From the NCBI RefSeq assembly GCF_008704855.1, contig NZ_CP023691.1, positions 2,790,001-2,854,000 of the forward strand: a stretch of 64,000 nucleotides of DNA, written 5' to 3'. Made by a program: the position numbers and the translations under genes. Numbering within the stretch: the first letter of the stretch is position 1; every line of letters begins with the position of its first letter. Source of the stretch: Streptomyces platensis. Lineage in GTDB: Bacteria > Actinomycetota > Actinomycetes > Streptomycetales > Streptomycetaceae. This document shows positions 50,471 to 58,422 of the stretch, in pieces. Under the pieces are notes generated by a model. That model made no database searches. It saw only the letters and a list, made by a program, of their open reading frames with translations, and had not been told where the DNA came from.

Positions 50471-50499
50471 TTGCGGAAGTGCGCCGGTGACGCCGTGGG

Positions 50500-50928
<429 letters not shown>

Positions 50929-51095
50929 ACCGAATCCTCCTGTGGTTCGCCGCGACTCGCGCCCACGGATCACGACGGCGTGCCGCCGAGCCTAACGGGC
51001 GGGCGCAAGGGGGTGAGGGGGCGGGAGGAGTACGGGGCGGGGGACCACCAGCTCTCCTCCAGCCCTCAGCCCGCGACAGTGCCCGGCCGCGCGGC

Positions 51096-52115
51096 TCAGC
51101 CCTCCAGGCTGACGATCATCTTGCCCGTGTTCTCGCCGCGCAGCAGGCCCAGGAAGGCCTGGACGCCGTTCTCCATGCCGGCCACCTTGGTCTCGCTGTA
51201 CTTCAGTTCGCCGGAGCGGATCCAGGCGGAGACCTCCTCGACGAACTGCGGCTGGAGGGCGGCGTGGTCGCTGACCAGCAGGCCCTGGAGGCGCAGACGC
51301 TTGCCGATCACCATGGCGAGGTTGCGGGGCGCGGGGCTCGGCTCCGTGGCGTTGTACATCGAGATCATGCCGCAAATGGCGGCACGGCCATGGACGTTGA
51401 GGGAGCTGATGGCCGCTTCGAGGTGGTCGCCGCCGACGTTGTCGAAGTAGACGTCGATACCGTCCGGGGCGGCCTCCTTCAGCTGCTTGCCGACGTCGCC
51501 GTTCTTGTAGTTGAAGGCGGCGTCGAAGCCGTACTCCTCCACCAGGAGCTTGACCTTCTCGTCGGATCCGGCCGAGCCGATGACCCGGGAGGCGCCCTTG
51601 AGCTTGGCTATCTGGCCGACCTCGCTGCCCACCGCACCGGCCGCGCCGGAGACGAAGACGGCGTCGCCCTCCTTGAAGGACGCCACCTCCAGCAGGCCCG
51701 CGTACGCGGTCAGGCCGGGCATGCCCAGCACGCCGAGGTAGGCGGTGAGCGGAGCCAGCGACGGGTCCACCTTGGCGGCGCGCTTGGCGTCCAGTACCGC
51801 GTACTCGCGCCAGCCGAGGCCGTGCAGGACATGGTCACCGACGGCGATGGAGTCATCGCGCGAGGCGAGGACCTCGCCGACCGCGCCGCCCTCCATCGGC
51901 TGGTCGAGCTGGAAGGGCGGGACGTAGGACTTCACATCGTTCATCCGGCCGCGCATGTACGGGTCGACGGAGAAGTGCTGGGTGCGGACCAGGATCTGGC
52001 CCTCGCCGACCTCGGGCACCGCGGCCTCGCGCAGCGCGAAGTCCTCCGGGGTGGGCCAGCCGTGGGGGCGGGCGACGAGGTGCCATTCGCGGCTGGTCGT
52101 GGGCAGTGCGGACAT
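51096..52115 (-). CDS. NADP-dependent zinc-less medium-chain oxidoreductase (PTGR/CurA type)
   Basis: A 339-residue MDR enzyme without zinc ligands. The N-terminal GroES-like domain contains SVDPYMRGRMNDVKSYVPPF near 49-68, the signature of leukotriene B4 dehydrogenase / curcumin reductase-like enzymes. The Rossmann loop is SGAAGAVGSEVGQIAK near 152-167, followed by VIGSAGSDEKV and YFDNVGGDHLEAA. These enzymes reduce alpha,beta-unsaturated carbonyls. AGGAGGAG precedes ATG 52115. It is divergent from marR, with TTCAGGT elements in the shared promoter. Confidence 0.93.
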   Translation of the reverse strand: MSALPTTSREWHLVARPHGWPTPEDFALREAAVPEVGEGQILVRTQHFSVDPYMRGRMNDVKSYVPPFQLDQPMEGGAVGEVLASRDDSIAVGDHVLHGLGWREYAVLDAKRAAKVDPSLAPLTAYLGVLGMPGLTAYAGLLEVASFKEGDAVFVSGAAGAVGSEVGQIAKLKGASRVIGSAGSDEKVKLLVEEYGFDAAFNYKNGDVGKQLKEAAPDGIDVYFDNVGGDHLEAAISSLNVHGRAAICGMISMYNATEPSPAPRNLAMVIGKRLRLQGLLVSDHAALQPQFVEEVSAWIRSGELKYSETKVAGMENGVQAFLGLLRGENTGKMIVSLEG

Positions 52116-52135
52116 AAGCGCGCTCCTCCTAATGC

Positions 52136-52196
52136 TTCAGGTACTGAAACAACCATGCTCCTCGATATTTCAGGTTGTCAAGTAAATGGGTATCCT
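52136..52196. promoter_or_regulatory. MarR operator pair and divergent promoters
   Basis: TTCAGGTACTGAA (52136-52148) is a perfect TTCAG/CTGAA inverted repeat. A related TTCAGGTTGTCAA is at 52169-52181, 33 bases on. On the minus strand TTGACA of the second site can serve as the -35 for the oxidoreductase gene. On the plus strand TATCCT (52191-52196) is a -10 box 7 bases before the marR ATG, a leaderless arrangement. Confidence 0.55.
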
Positions 52197-52203
52197 CGTG
52201 TGC

Positions 52204-52635
52204 ATGACCCCCCGCGCAGACCCCTTGACCGTCGAGGTCGTCGACCTCATCGGCACCGTCGTGGCCCGCTACTACGAGGAGTACGAGCACGCCGCGACCG
52301 AGCATTCGCTGACCGGTGCGCAGGCCCGGGTGCTCAGCCTGCTCTCCATCGAGCCGCTGCCCATGCGCAAGGTCGCCCAGCGCCTGAAGTGCGAGCCGTC
52401 GAACATCACCGGCATCGTGGACCGGCTGGAATCCCGCGGCCTGGTCGAGCGCCGCCCCGATCCGGCCGACCGCCGCGTCAAGCTCGCCGCCCCGACCGAG
52501 GAGGGGGCGCGCCTGGCCCGGGCCCTGCGGACGTCCCTGGACTTCGCGCGCGAACCCCTCGGCCGGCTGACGGTCGCCGAGCGGACGCTGCTGAAGGAGC
52601 TGCTTCAGCGGATGCTGGGCGTCGCCCCCGAGTGA
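52204..52635 (+). CDS. MarR family transcriptional regulator
   Basis: A 143-residue regulator. The winged HTH is QARVLSLLSIEPLPMRKVAQRLKCEPSNITGIVDRLESRGLVERRPDPADRRVKLAAPTEEG at about residues 34-95, with the wing basic and typical. Terminal helices form the dimer interface. ATG 52204 is taken because TATCCT lies 7 bases before it; the in-frame ATG 52186 would overlap the promoter. It is divergent from the MDR oxidoreductase. A single Cys (KCEPSN) sits in the recognition region, a possible electrophile sensor. The 3' end overlaps the convergent MFS gene by 31 bases. Confidence 0.93.
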   Translation: MTPRADPLTVEVVDLIGTVVARYYEEYEHAATEHSLTGAQARVLSLLSIEPLPMRKVAQRLKCEPSNITGIVDRLESRGLVERRPDPADRRVKLAAPTEEGARLARALRTSLDFAREPLGRLTVAERTLLKELLQRMLGVAPE

Positions 52636-54242
52636 GCCGGGCGGGCGGCCTCCGAAGCCCCGGCCGCCCCGACGGCACCCGCCTCTCCCTCCGCTCCAGG
52701 TCTCCCCAGGCCCCGCAGCAGCAGCACGGCCAGTACCGCGGCGCAGGCCATCACTCCCGCGGCGACAAGGACGGCCGACTGGAGGCTGTCGGTGAAGGCG
52801 GACCGGGCCGCGGAAAGCAGTGCCTCGCCCGCGCGGCCCGGGAGTTCGGCGGCCACCGCGGCGGCGCCGGCCAGGGTTTCGCGGGCCGCGTCGGCGGCGG
52901 CCGACGGGAGGCCGGCGGGCAGGGCACCGGCCATGTCCGCGCGGTAGACCGCGCTCCCGATGCTGCCCAGGATGGCCATGCCCAGGGCGCCGCCCAGTTC
53001 GGTGCCGGACTCCAGCAGGGCCGAGGCGGAGCCGGCGCGCTCGGGCGGGGCGAGGCCGATGGCCAGTTCGTTGCCGAGGGACATCACCATCACCAGGCCC
53101 GAGGCGTAGACCGACGAGGCGACCAGGACGAACCACAGGGCCGAGCCCGGTTCCAGCCAGGACAGCCAGACGAAGCCGCCGGCCGCGATGACGAACCCCA
53201 GGGCGATGACATACGCCCGGTCCATGCGCCGGCCGAGCACGGCCGCCGTCGGTGCCATCCCGCCCACCGCGAGGGTCGGCAGCAGGTTCCACAGTGCCGA
53301 CTCCATGGGGCTCATGCCCCGTACGGTCTGGAGGTACTGGGTGAAGAAGACCGCGCAGCCGACGACCGCGAACGTCGCCAGCAGGTTCATCAGCACCGAG
53401 ACGCTGAACCCGCGGTGGCGGAACAGTTCCAGGTCGAGCATCGGGTGGCGGGCGGTGCGCTGGCGGTACACGAAGGCCGCGGCGGCCAGCAGCCCGGCCG
53501 CGAGGACGAGGGCGGGCCGCAGTGCCACGCCGTCGCGGGCGATCTCCTTGATGCCGTAGACCGTCGGCAGCATCGCGAGCAGGGACAGCAGCGAGCCGGG
53601 CAGATCGAAGCGCCCGGCGGCCGGGTTCTTGAACTCCGGCAGCAGCAGCGGGCCGCAGACCAGCAGCAGCACCATCGCCGGGGCGTTGATCAGGAAGACC
53701 GAGCCCCACCAGAAGTGTTCCAGCAGCGCCCCGCTGAGCACCGGACCGATCGCGATCCCGCCCATCATCGCCGACGACCAGATCGCGACGGCCTTGCCGC
53801 GCTGCTTGGCGTCATGGAAGAGGTTGCGGATCAGCGCGAGGGTGGACGGCATCAGGGTCGCGCCGCCGATGCCGAGCAACGCCCGTGCGGCGATGAGCAT
53901 CTCGGCGCTCTGCGCGTAGGCGGCGACCCCGGAGGCGAGGCCGAAGAGGAGGGCGCCGGACAGGAGCAGTTTGCGGCGGCCGATGCGGTCGCCCAGCGCG
54001 CCCATGGTGATCAGCAGGCCGGCCAGGACGAAGCCGTAGACGTCCAGGATCCACAGTTGCTGGACGCTGCTGGGCTCCAGTTCCGCGGTCAGGAACGGGA
54101 CCGCGAAGTAGAGCACCGAGACGTCCATGGAGACGAGCAGGCAGGGCAGCAGGAGCACGGCGAGGGCGGTCCACTCCCGGCGGCCGGCCGGCGGCGGTGC
54201 CGGCTGCGACGGCGGCGGGGATGTGTACGTGGTAAACGACAT
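52605..54242 (-). CDS. MFS exporter, DHA2 (QacA-like) family
   Basis: A 545-residue 14-span exporter. After a Pro-rich N-terminus, helix 1 has LLVSMDVSVLYFAVPFL (motif D1 Asp), then motif A MGALGDRIGRRKLL near 81-94, and motif C-like GIAIGPVLSGALLEHF near 160. The last 35 residues are a Gly/Ala/Glu-rich cytoplasmic tail. ATG 54242 gives MSFTTYTSPPPSQ. It is divergent from the GntR-TetR hybrid regulator over 170 bases that contain three CTAGTGCA boxes, so it is the probable regulated exporter. Substrate unknown. Confidence 0.92.
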   Translation of the reverse strand: MSFTTYTSPPPSQPAPPPAGRREWTALAVLLLPCLLVSMDVSVLYFAVPFLTAELEPSSVQQLWILDVYGFVLAGLLITMGALGDRIGRRKLLLSGALLFGLASGVAAYAQSAEMLIAARALLGIGGATLMPSTLALIRNLFHDAKQRGKAVAIWSSAMMGGIAIGPVLSGALLEHFWWGSVFLINAPAMVLLLVCGPLLLPEFKNPAAGRFDLPGSLLSLLAMLPTVYGIKEIARDGVALRPALVLAAGLLAAAAFVYRQRTARHPMLDLELFRHRGFSVSVLMNLLATFAVVGCAVFFTQYLQTVRGMSPMESALWNLLPTLAVGGMAPTAAVLGRRMDRAYVIALGFVIAAGGFVWLSWLEPGSALWFVLVASSVYASGLVMVMSLGNELAIGLAPPERAGSASALLESGTELGGALGMAILGSIGSAVYRADMAGALPAGLPSAAADAARETLAGAAAVAAELPGRAGEALLSAARSAFTDSLQSAVLVAAGVMACAAVLAVLLLRGLGRPGAEGEAGAVGAAGASEAARPAHSGATPSIR

Positions 54243-54314
54243 GGGTGACACCGTAAGCAGTGTGGGCTTACGGCGCAAACACCAGGCCAGATAAGGGAAT
54301 TGGAGGTGCATCAC

Positions 54315-54398
54315 ACTAGTGCACTGGGCTAGTGCAATGCCCTGATGGGACCGGCGCTGGTACCCTCACGGGCAGCGAAAACCCCCTGGTGCACTAGT
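54315..54398. promoter_or_regulatory. CTAGTGCA boxes, candidate operator of the hybrid regulator
   Basis: CTAGTGCA occurs at 54316-54323 and 54329-54336 (13 bases apart) and inverted as TGCACTAG at 54390-54397, only 15 bases before the regulator start. The first copy sits in the perfect palindrome CACTAGTG. Boxes flank both divergent promoters. Confidence 0.6.
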
Positions 54399-54412
54399 AC
54401 GGAGGTCACCCC

Positions 54413-55366
54413 GTGGAGCAGCCGGCGCCGCCCTATCGCCGGATCGTCGACGCGATCCGGTGCCGTATCGACTCCGGCGAGCTCGCGCCGGGCGACCGAG
54501 TGCCCTCGACCCGGCGGATCACCCAGGAGTGGGGGGTGGCGATGGCGACCGCCACCAAGGTGCTCACCACCCTGCGCCAGGAGGGCGTGGTCCGCGCCGT
54601 GCCGGGCGTGGGCACGGTGGTGGCCGAGCCGCAGCCGCAGCGGGCCGCGCGCCCCGAACTCCCGCGGGAGCGGCGGCCGCGCGAGACGGACCGCGGGCTG
54701 AGCCGGGAGAGCGTCGTACGGGCCGGTCTCAAGATCGCTGACGCCGAGGGGCTGCGGGCGCTGTCGATGCGCCGGGTCGCCGCCGAGTTCGGGGTGTCCT
54801 CGATGGCGCTCTACCGCCATGTGGCCAACAAGGACGAGCTGGTGGTGCTGATGGCGGACGCGGCGTTCCGCGGTGTCGCGCTCCCGGACCCGGAGCCGGA
54901 CGACTGGCGCGCGCGGATGGCGGCGGGCGCACGGCTGCAATGGGAGCTCTACCAGCGGCATCCGTGGCTGGCGCACTATCTGTCGATCACCCGGCCGCAG
55001 CCGATGCCGCGGGCGATGGCGCTCATCGAGTGGACCATGGCGCGGGTGACCGGAATGGACCCGGTGACGCTGATCCATATGGCCGTGACGCTGCTCAACT
55101 ACGTGCGCGCCACCGCCGCGGGCTTCGAGGACGATCTGGAGGCCGAGCAGGAGACCGGGCTGGACCGGAACCAGTGGATGGCGTCCATGGAGCCGGTTTT
55201 CGAGGGCATCCTCACCTCGGGCTCCTACCCCATGTACGGGGGGATCTCCGGGCACGACGACGCGGTGACGCTGACGTCGCTGTTCGAGTTCGGGCTGGCC
55301 CGGCTCCTGGACGGGATGGCGGCGCTGGTGGAGGGCCGGGCGGCGGAGTCCGGCGGGGTCAGCTGA
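54413..55366 (+). CDS. Hybrid GntR-TetR transcriptional regulator
   Basis: A 317-residue regulator with two DNA-binding domains. Residues 5-72 are a GntR winged HTH (IVDAIRCRIDSGELAPGDRVPSTRRITQEWGVAMATATKVLTTLRQEGVVRAVPGVGTVV). After a Pro/Arg linker, residues ~96-145 are a TetR HTH (LSRESVVRAGLKIADAEGLRALSMRRVAAEFGVSSMALYRHVANKDELV). A TetR_C-type ligand domain completes it. GTG 54413 has GGAGG 7 bases upstream. It is divergent from the DHA2 exporter. CTAGTGCA boxes lie between them. Its stop overlaps the convergent PucR gene by 8 bases. Which domain reads the boxes is unknown. Confidence 0.9.
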   Translation: MEQPAPPYRRIVDAIRCRIDSGELAPGDRVPSTRRITQEWGVAMATATKVLTTLRQEGVVRAVPGVGTVVAEPQPQRAARPELPRERRPRETDRGLSRESVVRAGLKIADAEGLRALSMRRVAAEFGVSSMALYRHVANKDELVVLMADAAFRGVALPDPEPDDWRARMAAGARLQWELYQRHPWLAHYLSITRPQPMPRAMALIEWTMARVTGMDPVTLIHMAVTLLNYVRATAAGFEDDLEAEQETGLDRNQWMASMEPVFEGILTSGSYPMYGGISGHDDAVTLTSLFEFGLARLLDGMAALVEGRAAESGGVS

Positions 55367-56591
55367 GGTCGCCGCGCAGCCGCCGGGCCCGTAAGACCAG
55401 CTCCAGTTCGAAGCGGCGGTCCGGGTCATCGATCTCCGCGCCCCACAACTCCCTTATCTGACGCAGCCGGTAGCGCACGGTCTGCGGATGGACGCCGAGC
55501 CGGGCGGCGACCTCGGGGGCGCCGCCGCGGGTCTCCAGCCAGGCGAGCAGGGTCTCCGCGAGCCGCCGGCCGTGGGCGGGTCCGCAGCTGTCCAGGGGGG
55601 CGAGGCGGCGGCGGGTGAGGTCCTCGATCAGCTCCTCCGGCGGCAGCAGGACCAGCGCCTCGGTGTGCTCGGTGCACTGGAGCAGCTCGCCCGCGGGCAG
55701 CAGTCCGCGCTCGGTCAGATCGACCGCGGCCCCGGCCCAGCGCAGCGATTTGGCGGCGTCCAGCAGTGGTACGGCGGGACCGATCGCGCCGGACCAGCCG
55801 GCCGCCGCGCGGGCCAGCAGCTCCCGCCGTCCGGGGGCGTCCGGCTCGGGCACCACCATCCGCGGCCGTTCGCTCTCCATGTCCAGCAGGACGTCCGGGG
55901 CGACGGCGGGCGCGACCGCCTCCCGGGCCGGGCGCAGCAGGACCGCGACCGCGACCCGCCGGGGCAGCGTCCAGCCGAGCGCGGCGGCGCGCTCGGCGAG
56001 AGCCGGCGGCACCCCGTCCGCCGTCCCGGCGCCGCGCCGCCGCCTTGCCGGGCCCGTGAACAGCTGCTCCATCAGGCGCCGTTGCAGCCGCAGCCGTTCA
56101 CCGGCCTGGCGGGCGGCGGCCTCGGCGTAGCCGCGTACGGATTCGGCGACCAGCCCGTCCAGATACTCGTAGCCGGACTCGGCGAGCTCGTACATCGCGG
56201 GTGCCGGGATCGCGACCTGCTGGCCGATCTCGGCGAGCCGCCGCCAGGCCAGCCGGACGCCCAGCCGGTAGACGGCCTGGAGCACGTCCAGGCTGCGGCC
56301 CTGGAGGCCCTCGCCACGGCCGAACTCCTGGAAGACCCGCGGGTGCACATGCGGCCGGTCCGGGCCGGCCGTCAGATGCGCGACGAAGTGCTCCAGCGAC
56401 TGGCGGATGCCCACCAGCGCCCGGGGTTCCCCGAACTCATCCGGGACCAGGGGGAGTTGGGGGTAGGCGTGACGGATCTCCCGGAGGATGTCCTGGGCGA
56501 GGGTCGGCACCTCCTCCAGTGCCCGGGCGGCGAACTGCCGTACCTGGTAGGGCGGGACCTCCCGCCAGGCCGAGCGGACGGCCGTCACCAT
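55359..56591 (-). CDS. PucR/CdaR family transcriptional regulator
   Basis: A 410-residue regulator. The N-terminal RsbT-coantagonist-like helical region (YPQLPLVPDEFGEPRALVGIRQSLEHFVAHL, GRSLDVLQAVYRLGVRLAWRRLAEIG) is followed by a middle region with a degenerate GGDEF-like fold. The C-terminal HTH_30 domain is EVAARLGVHPQTVRYRLRQIRELWGAEIDDPDRRFELELVLRARRL. It resembles FasR in layout but is a different paralogue. Targets are not evident; the next gene on its strand is not adjacent in function. A 41-base gap separates its start from the small protein gene upstream. Confidence 0.9.
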   Translation of the reverse strand: MVTAVRSAWREVPPYQVRQFAARALEEVPTLAQDILREIRHAYPQLPLVPDEFGEPRALVGIRQSLEHFVAHLTAGPDRPHVHPRVFQEFGRGEGLQGRSLDVLQAVYRLGVRLAWRRLAEIGQQVAIPAPAMYELAESGYEYLDGLVAESVRGYAEAAARQAGERLRLQRRLMEQLFTGPARRRRGAGTADGVPPALAERAAALGWTLPRRVAVAVLLRPAREAVAPAVAPDVLLDMESERPRMVVPEPDAPGRRELLARAAAGWSGAIGPAVPLLDAAKSLRWAGAAVDLTERGLLPAGELLQCTEHTEALVLLPPEELIEDLTRRRLAPLDSCGPAHGRRLAETLLAWLETRGGAPEVAARLGVHPQTVRYRLRQIRELWGAEIDDPDRRFELELVLRARRLRGDLS

Positions 56592-56633
56592 GACCCGGAC
56601 CTCCTCAGCACGCCCGCCTCCCCGGCCCGCCCG

Positions 56634-56780
56634 CTACTCGCCGCTCCGGTCGAAGGTCACCAGCGGCACATTCGGCTGCTCAGGGGTGGCGTCCAGGGCG
56701 GCGACGAGGCCGAGCGCGACGCCGGCGGCGAGGGCGGCGGCGGTCAGCGCGGTCAGTGCGGCGGCGAGCGTACGGTGCAT
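56634..56780 (-). CDS. Small membrane or secreted protein (48 residues)
   Basis: A 48-residue peptide: MHRTLAAALTALTAAALAAGVALGLVAALDATPEQPNVPLVTFDRSGE. One Ala/Leu-rich helix (or uncleaved signal) precedes a short conserved-looking exposed segment TPEQPNVPLVTFD. The ATG 56780 has only a weak AAGGG upstream at 14-17 bases. It is divergent from DUF3068, and I recall similar small proteins beside DUF3068 in other Streptomyces, so a joint envelope function is plausible. No domain is recognised. Confidence 0.55.
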   Translation of the reverse strand: MHRTLAAALTALTAAALAAGVALGLVAALDATPEQPNVPLVTFDRSGE

Positions 56781-57027
56781 GGCGCGGCGAGCCCTTCGTC
56801 GATGCCGGAGCCCGTCGGCGGTCTCCGTCGAGGTTGGCGCGGTACCCGGCACGGCGGCCCGGTGTCGCGTCCCACAGCGCGGCACCACCGGAGTCGTGGT
56901 GCCTGCCGAGTGTGGAAGGGCATTGACGCCCTGTCAAGAGTTCCCTTACGTTCCCGGCCCATGGCGCCCCGCGGCGCCCGCACGTGCACCAGAGCGTGAT
57001 TCCCCCACCGCTTCCAGGAGTGCCCGT

Positions 57028-58017
57028 ATGCCCGTATCCGGCAAGCCCGCCGCCTCCCCCACCACGGCCACCGCCGCCCCGCCCCTGTCACTCGCCGTCC
57101 TCGGTCTCGGCGTCTTTCTGCTGGTCCTGGCGCCCCTGCTGGCCTGGTACGTCACGCCACGGGCCAAGGTCACGCCGGTCGATGTCGATGTCACCACCGT
57201 CTTCACCGGCGACGGCAGCTACTTCGACACCGCCGCGCTGAAGACCAGGGACCACCGGCGGATCACCATCACCCGCCACGTACTGGGCGATGTCGCGGCG
57301 AGCGAGAAGAGCGGGCGGGCGGTGTGGGACGTCTCCACCACGGTCGACACCCCGCAGACGCTCGCCCTGAAGGACCCGCGCCGCGCCTTCCAGTGGACCA
57401 CCGAGCGCTGGGTCACCGACCGGCACAGCAATGCGCCGGTGCACTGCTGCGGGGAGGCCCCGACCCGGTTCGACGGCGATGCCTACCTCAAGTTCCCCTT
57501 CGATGTGCGGAAGACGGGCTACCGCTGGTGGGACAACACCCTGGGAGCCGCCGTCCCGCTCCGCTTCGCCGGTACGCGGGCGGTCCAGGGCTTCCAGGGC
57601 TACCGCTTCACCGGGACCGTGCCGCCCACCCGGACCGGCAGCCGGCAGGTCCCCGGACGGCTCGTCGGACGGCCGGAGCAGGGCCAGATCCAGGCCGAGG
57701 AGTGGTACGCCAACTCCGGTGTCGAGCTGGTCGTCGAGCCGCACACCGGCCGGATCATGGATGCCGTGATCTCGCCGGTCAAGACGCTGCGCGCACCCGG
57801 TGCCCGGCGTACCGCGGTGACGCTGCTGCGCGGCGAGCGGTTGCGGTTCACGCCCGCGACGCAGCGGGCGCAGGTGCGGCTGGCGAAGGCGGACCGCGAC
57901 AAGCTGGTGCTGGTCGGCCGGACGCTGCCGGTCACGGCCGCGGCGGCGGGCGCGGTGCTCGTACCGGCCGGGGTGGTGTGGGTGGTGCGCGGGCGGCGGA
58001 CGACCGGCCGGTCCTGA
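57028..58017 (+). CDS. DUF3068 (PorA family) membrane protein
   Basis: A 329-residue envelope protein. A membrane helix at about 20-40 (SLAVLGLGVFLLVLAPLLAWYV) is followed by a long extracytoplasmic beta-rich domain (DVTTVFTGDGSYFD, ALKDPRRAFQWTTERWVTDRHSN, PFDVRKTGYRWWDNTLG, EEWYANSGVELVVEPHTG) and a second helix near 300 before a basic tail. This N-in/C-in layout with a conserved WWD is DUF3068. ATG 57028 has AGGAG 7 bases upstream. It heads the glycan cluster DUF3068, GT4, methyltransferase, AftD-like. In mycolate-containing relatives DUF3068 genes also sit with arabinan genes; the function is unknown. Confidence 0.85.
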   Translation: MPVSGKPAASPTTATAAPPLSLAVLGLGVFLLVLAPLLAWYVTPRAKVTPVDVDVTTVFTGDGSYFDTAALKTRDHRRITITRHVLGDVAASEKSGRAVWDVSTTVDTPQTLALKDPRRAFQWTTERWVTDRHSNAPVHCCGEAPTRFDGDAYLKFPFDVRKTGYRWWDNTLGAAVPLRFAGTRAVQGFQGYRFTGTVPPTRTGSRQVPGRLVGRPEQGQIQAEEWYANSGVELVVEPHTGRIMDAVISPVKTLRAPGARRTAVTLLRGERLRFTPATQRAQVRLAKADRDKLVLVGRTLPVTAAAAGAVLVPAGVVWVVRGRRTTGRS

Positions 58018-58422
58018 GCGAAGTGATGAACCGTCAGACCGCATCGGGGCCGTTTTTGTCACCCCGGTGAGTAGCCGCGGGTAACGGGGCGGGCGAAAAC
58101 TGTCCACCCCACACGCGGACGGCCGGCCTTCCGGTCGGCGCACCTCCGCTTCACCGCAGTGCCCGTCCGCCGCACCGCAGCCCCACCCCCGCTTCACCAC
58201 CGCACAGCGCCACTTCACCACCGCACAGCGCCACTTCACCGCAGCGCACCGCCGCTTCCCCGCAGCACAGCGCCACTTCACCACCGCACAGCACCGCGAG
58301 CCCGAGCGTCCCCGCCCGCACGGTGCGACCCGGCACCGCATGAGGCAGCACGGCCCGCACGACTCAGTACGCAGTACGTCCCCCACCGCCGGTACGGCAC
58401 CCTGAGACGAGTTGGATCGCAG
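58018..58422. other. 405-base gap with minisatellite before the GT4 gene
   Basis: No gene with a ribosome site is seen. Most of it is the ~21-base tandem repeat (58141-58300). The promoter and leader of the GT4-methyltransferase-AftD operon must lie within or after it. Confidence 0.6.
58141..58300. repeat. ~21-base minisatellite
   Basis: About seven degenerate units of CACCGCACAGCGCCACTTCA, the clearest starting near 58197, 58218 and 58281. C/A-rich on the plus strand with almost no T outside CTTC. The unit length is a multiple of three, so it reads as repeated L-H-H-R-T-A-P in one frame, which happens to be open into the GT4 gene. Confidence 0.8.

Larger units (their letters stand above)
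50145..50499. other. 355-base gap with tandem repeats and Ohr terminator
   Basis: No gene is seen. It contains 13-base tandem repeats (50278-50329), purine-rich sequence to about 50360, and a terminator hairpin for ohr (50442-50470). The promoter for the small membrane protein must lie here. Confidence 0.6.

Noticed and set aside
58141..58300. Possible CRISPR array
   Set aside because: Repeats are directly adjacent with no unique spacers and are degenerate; this is a minisatellite.
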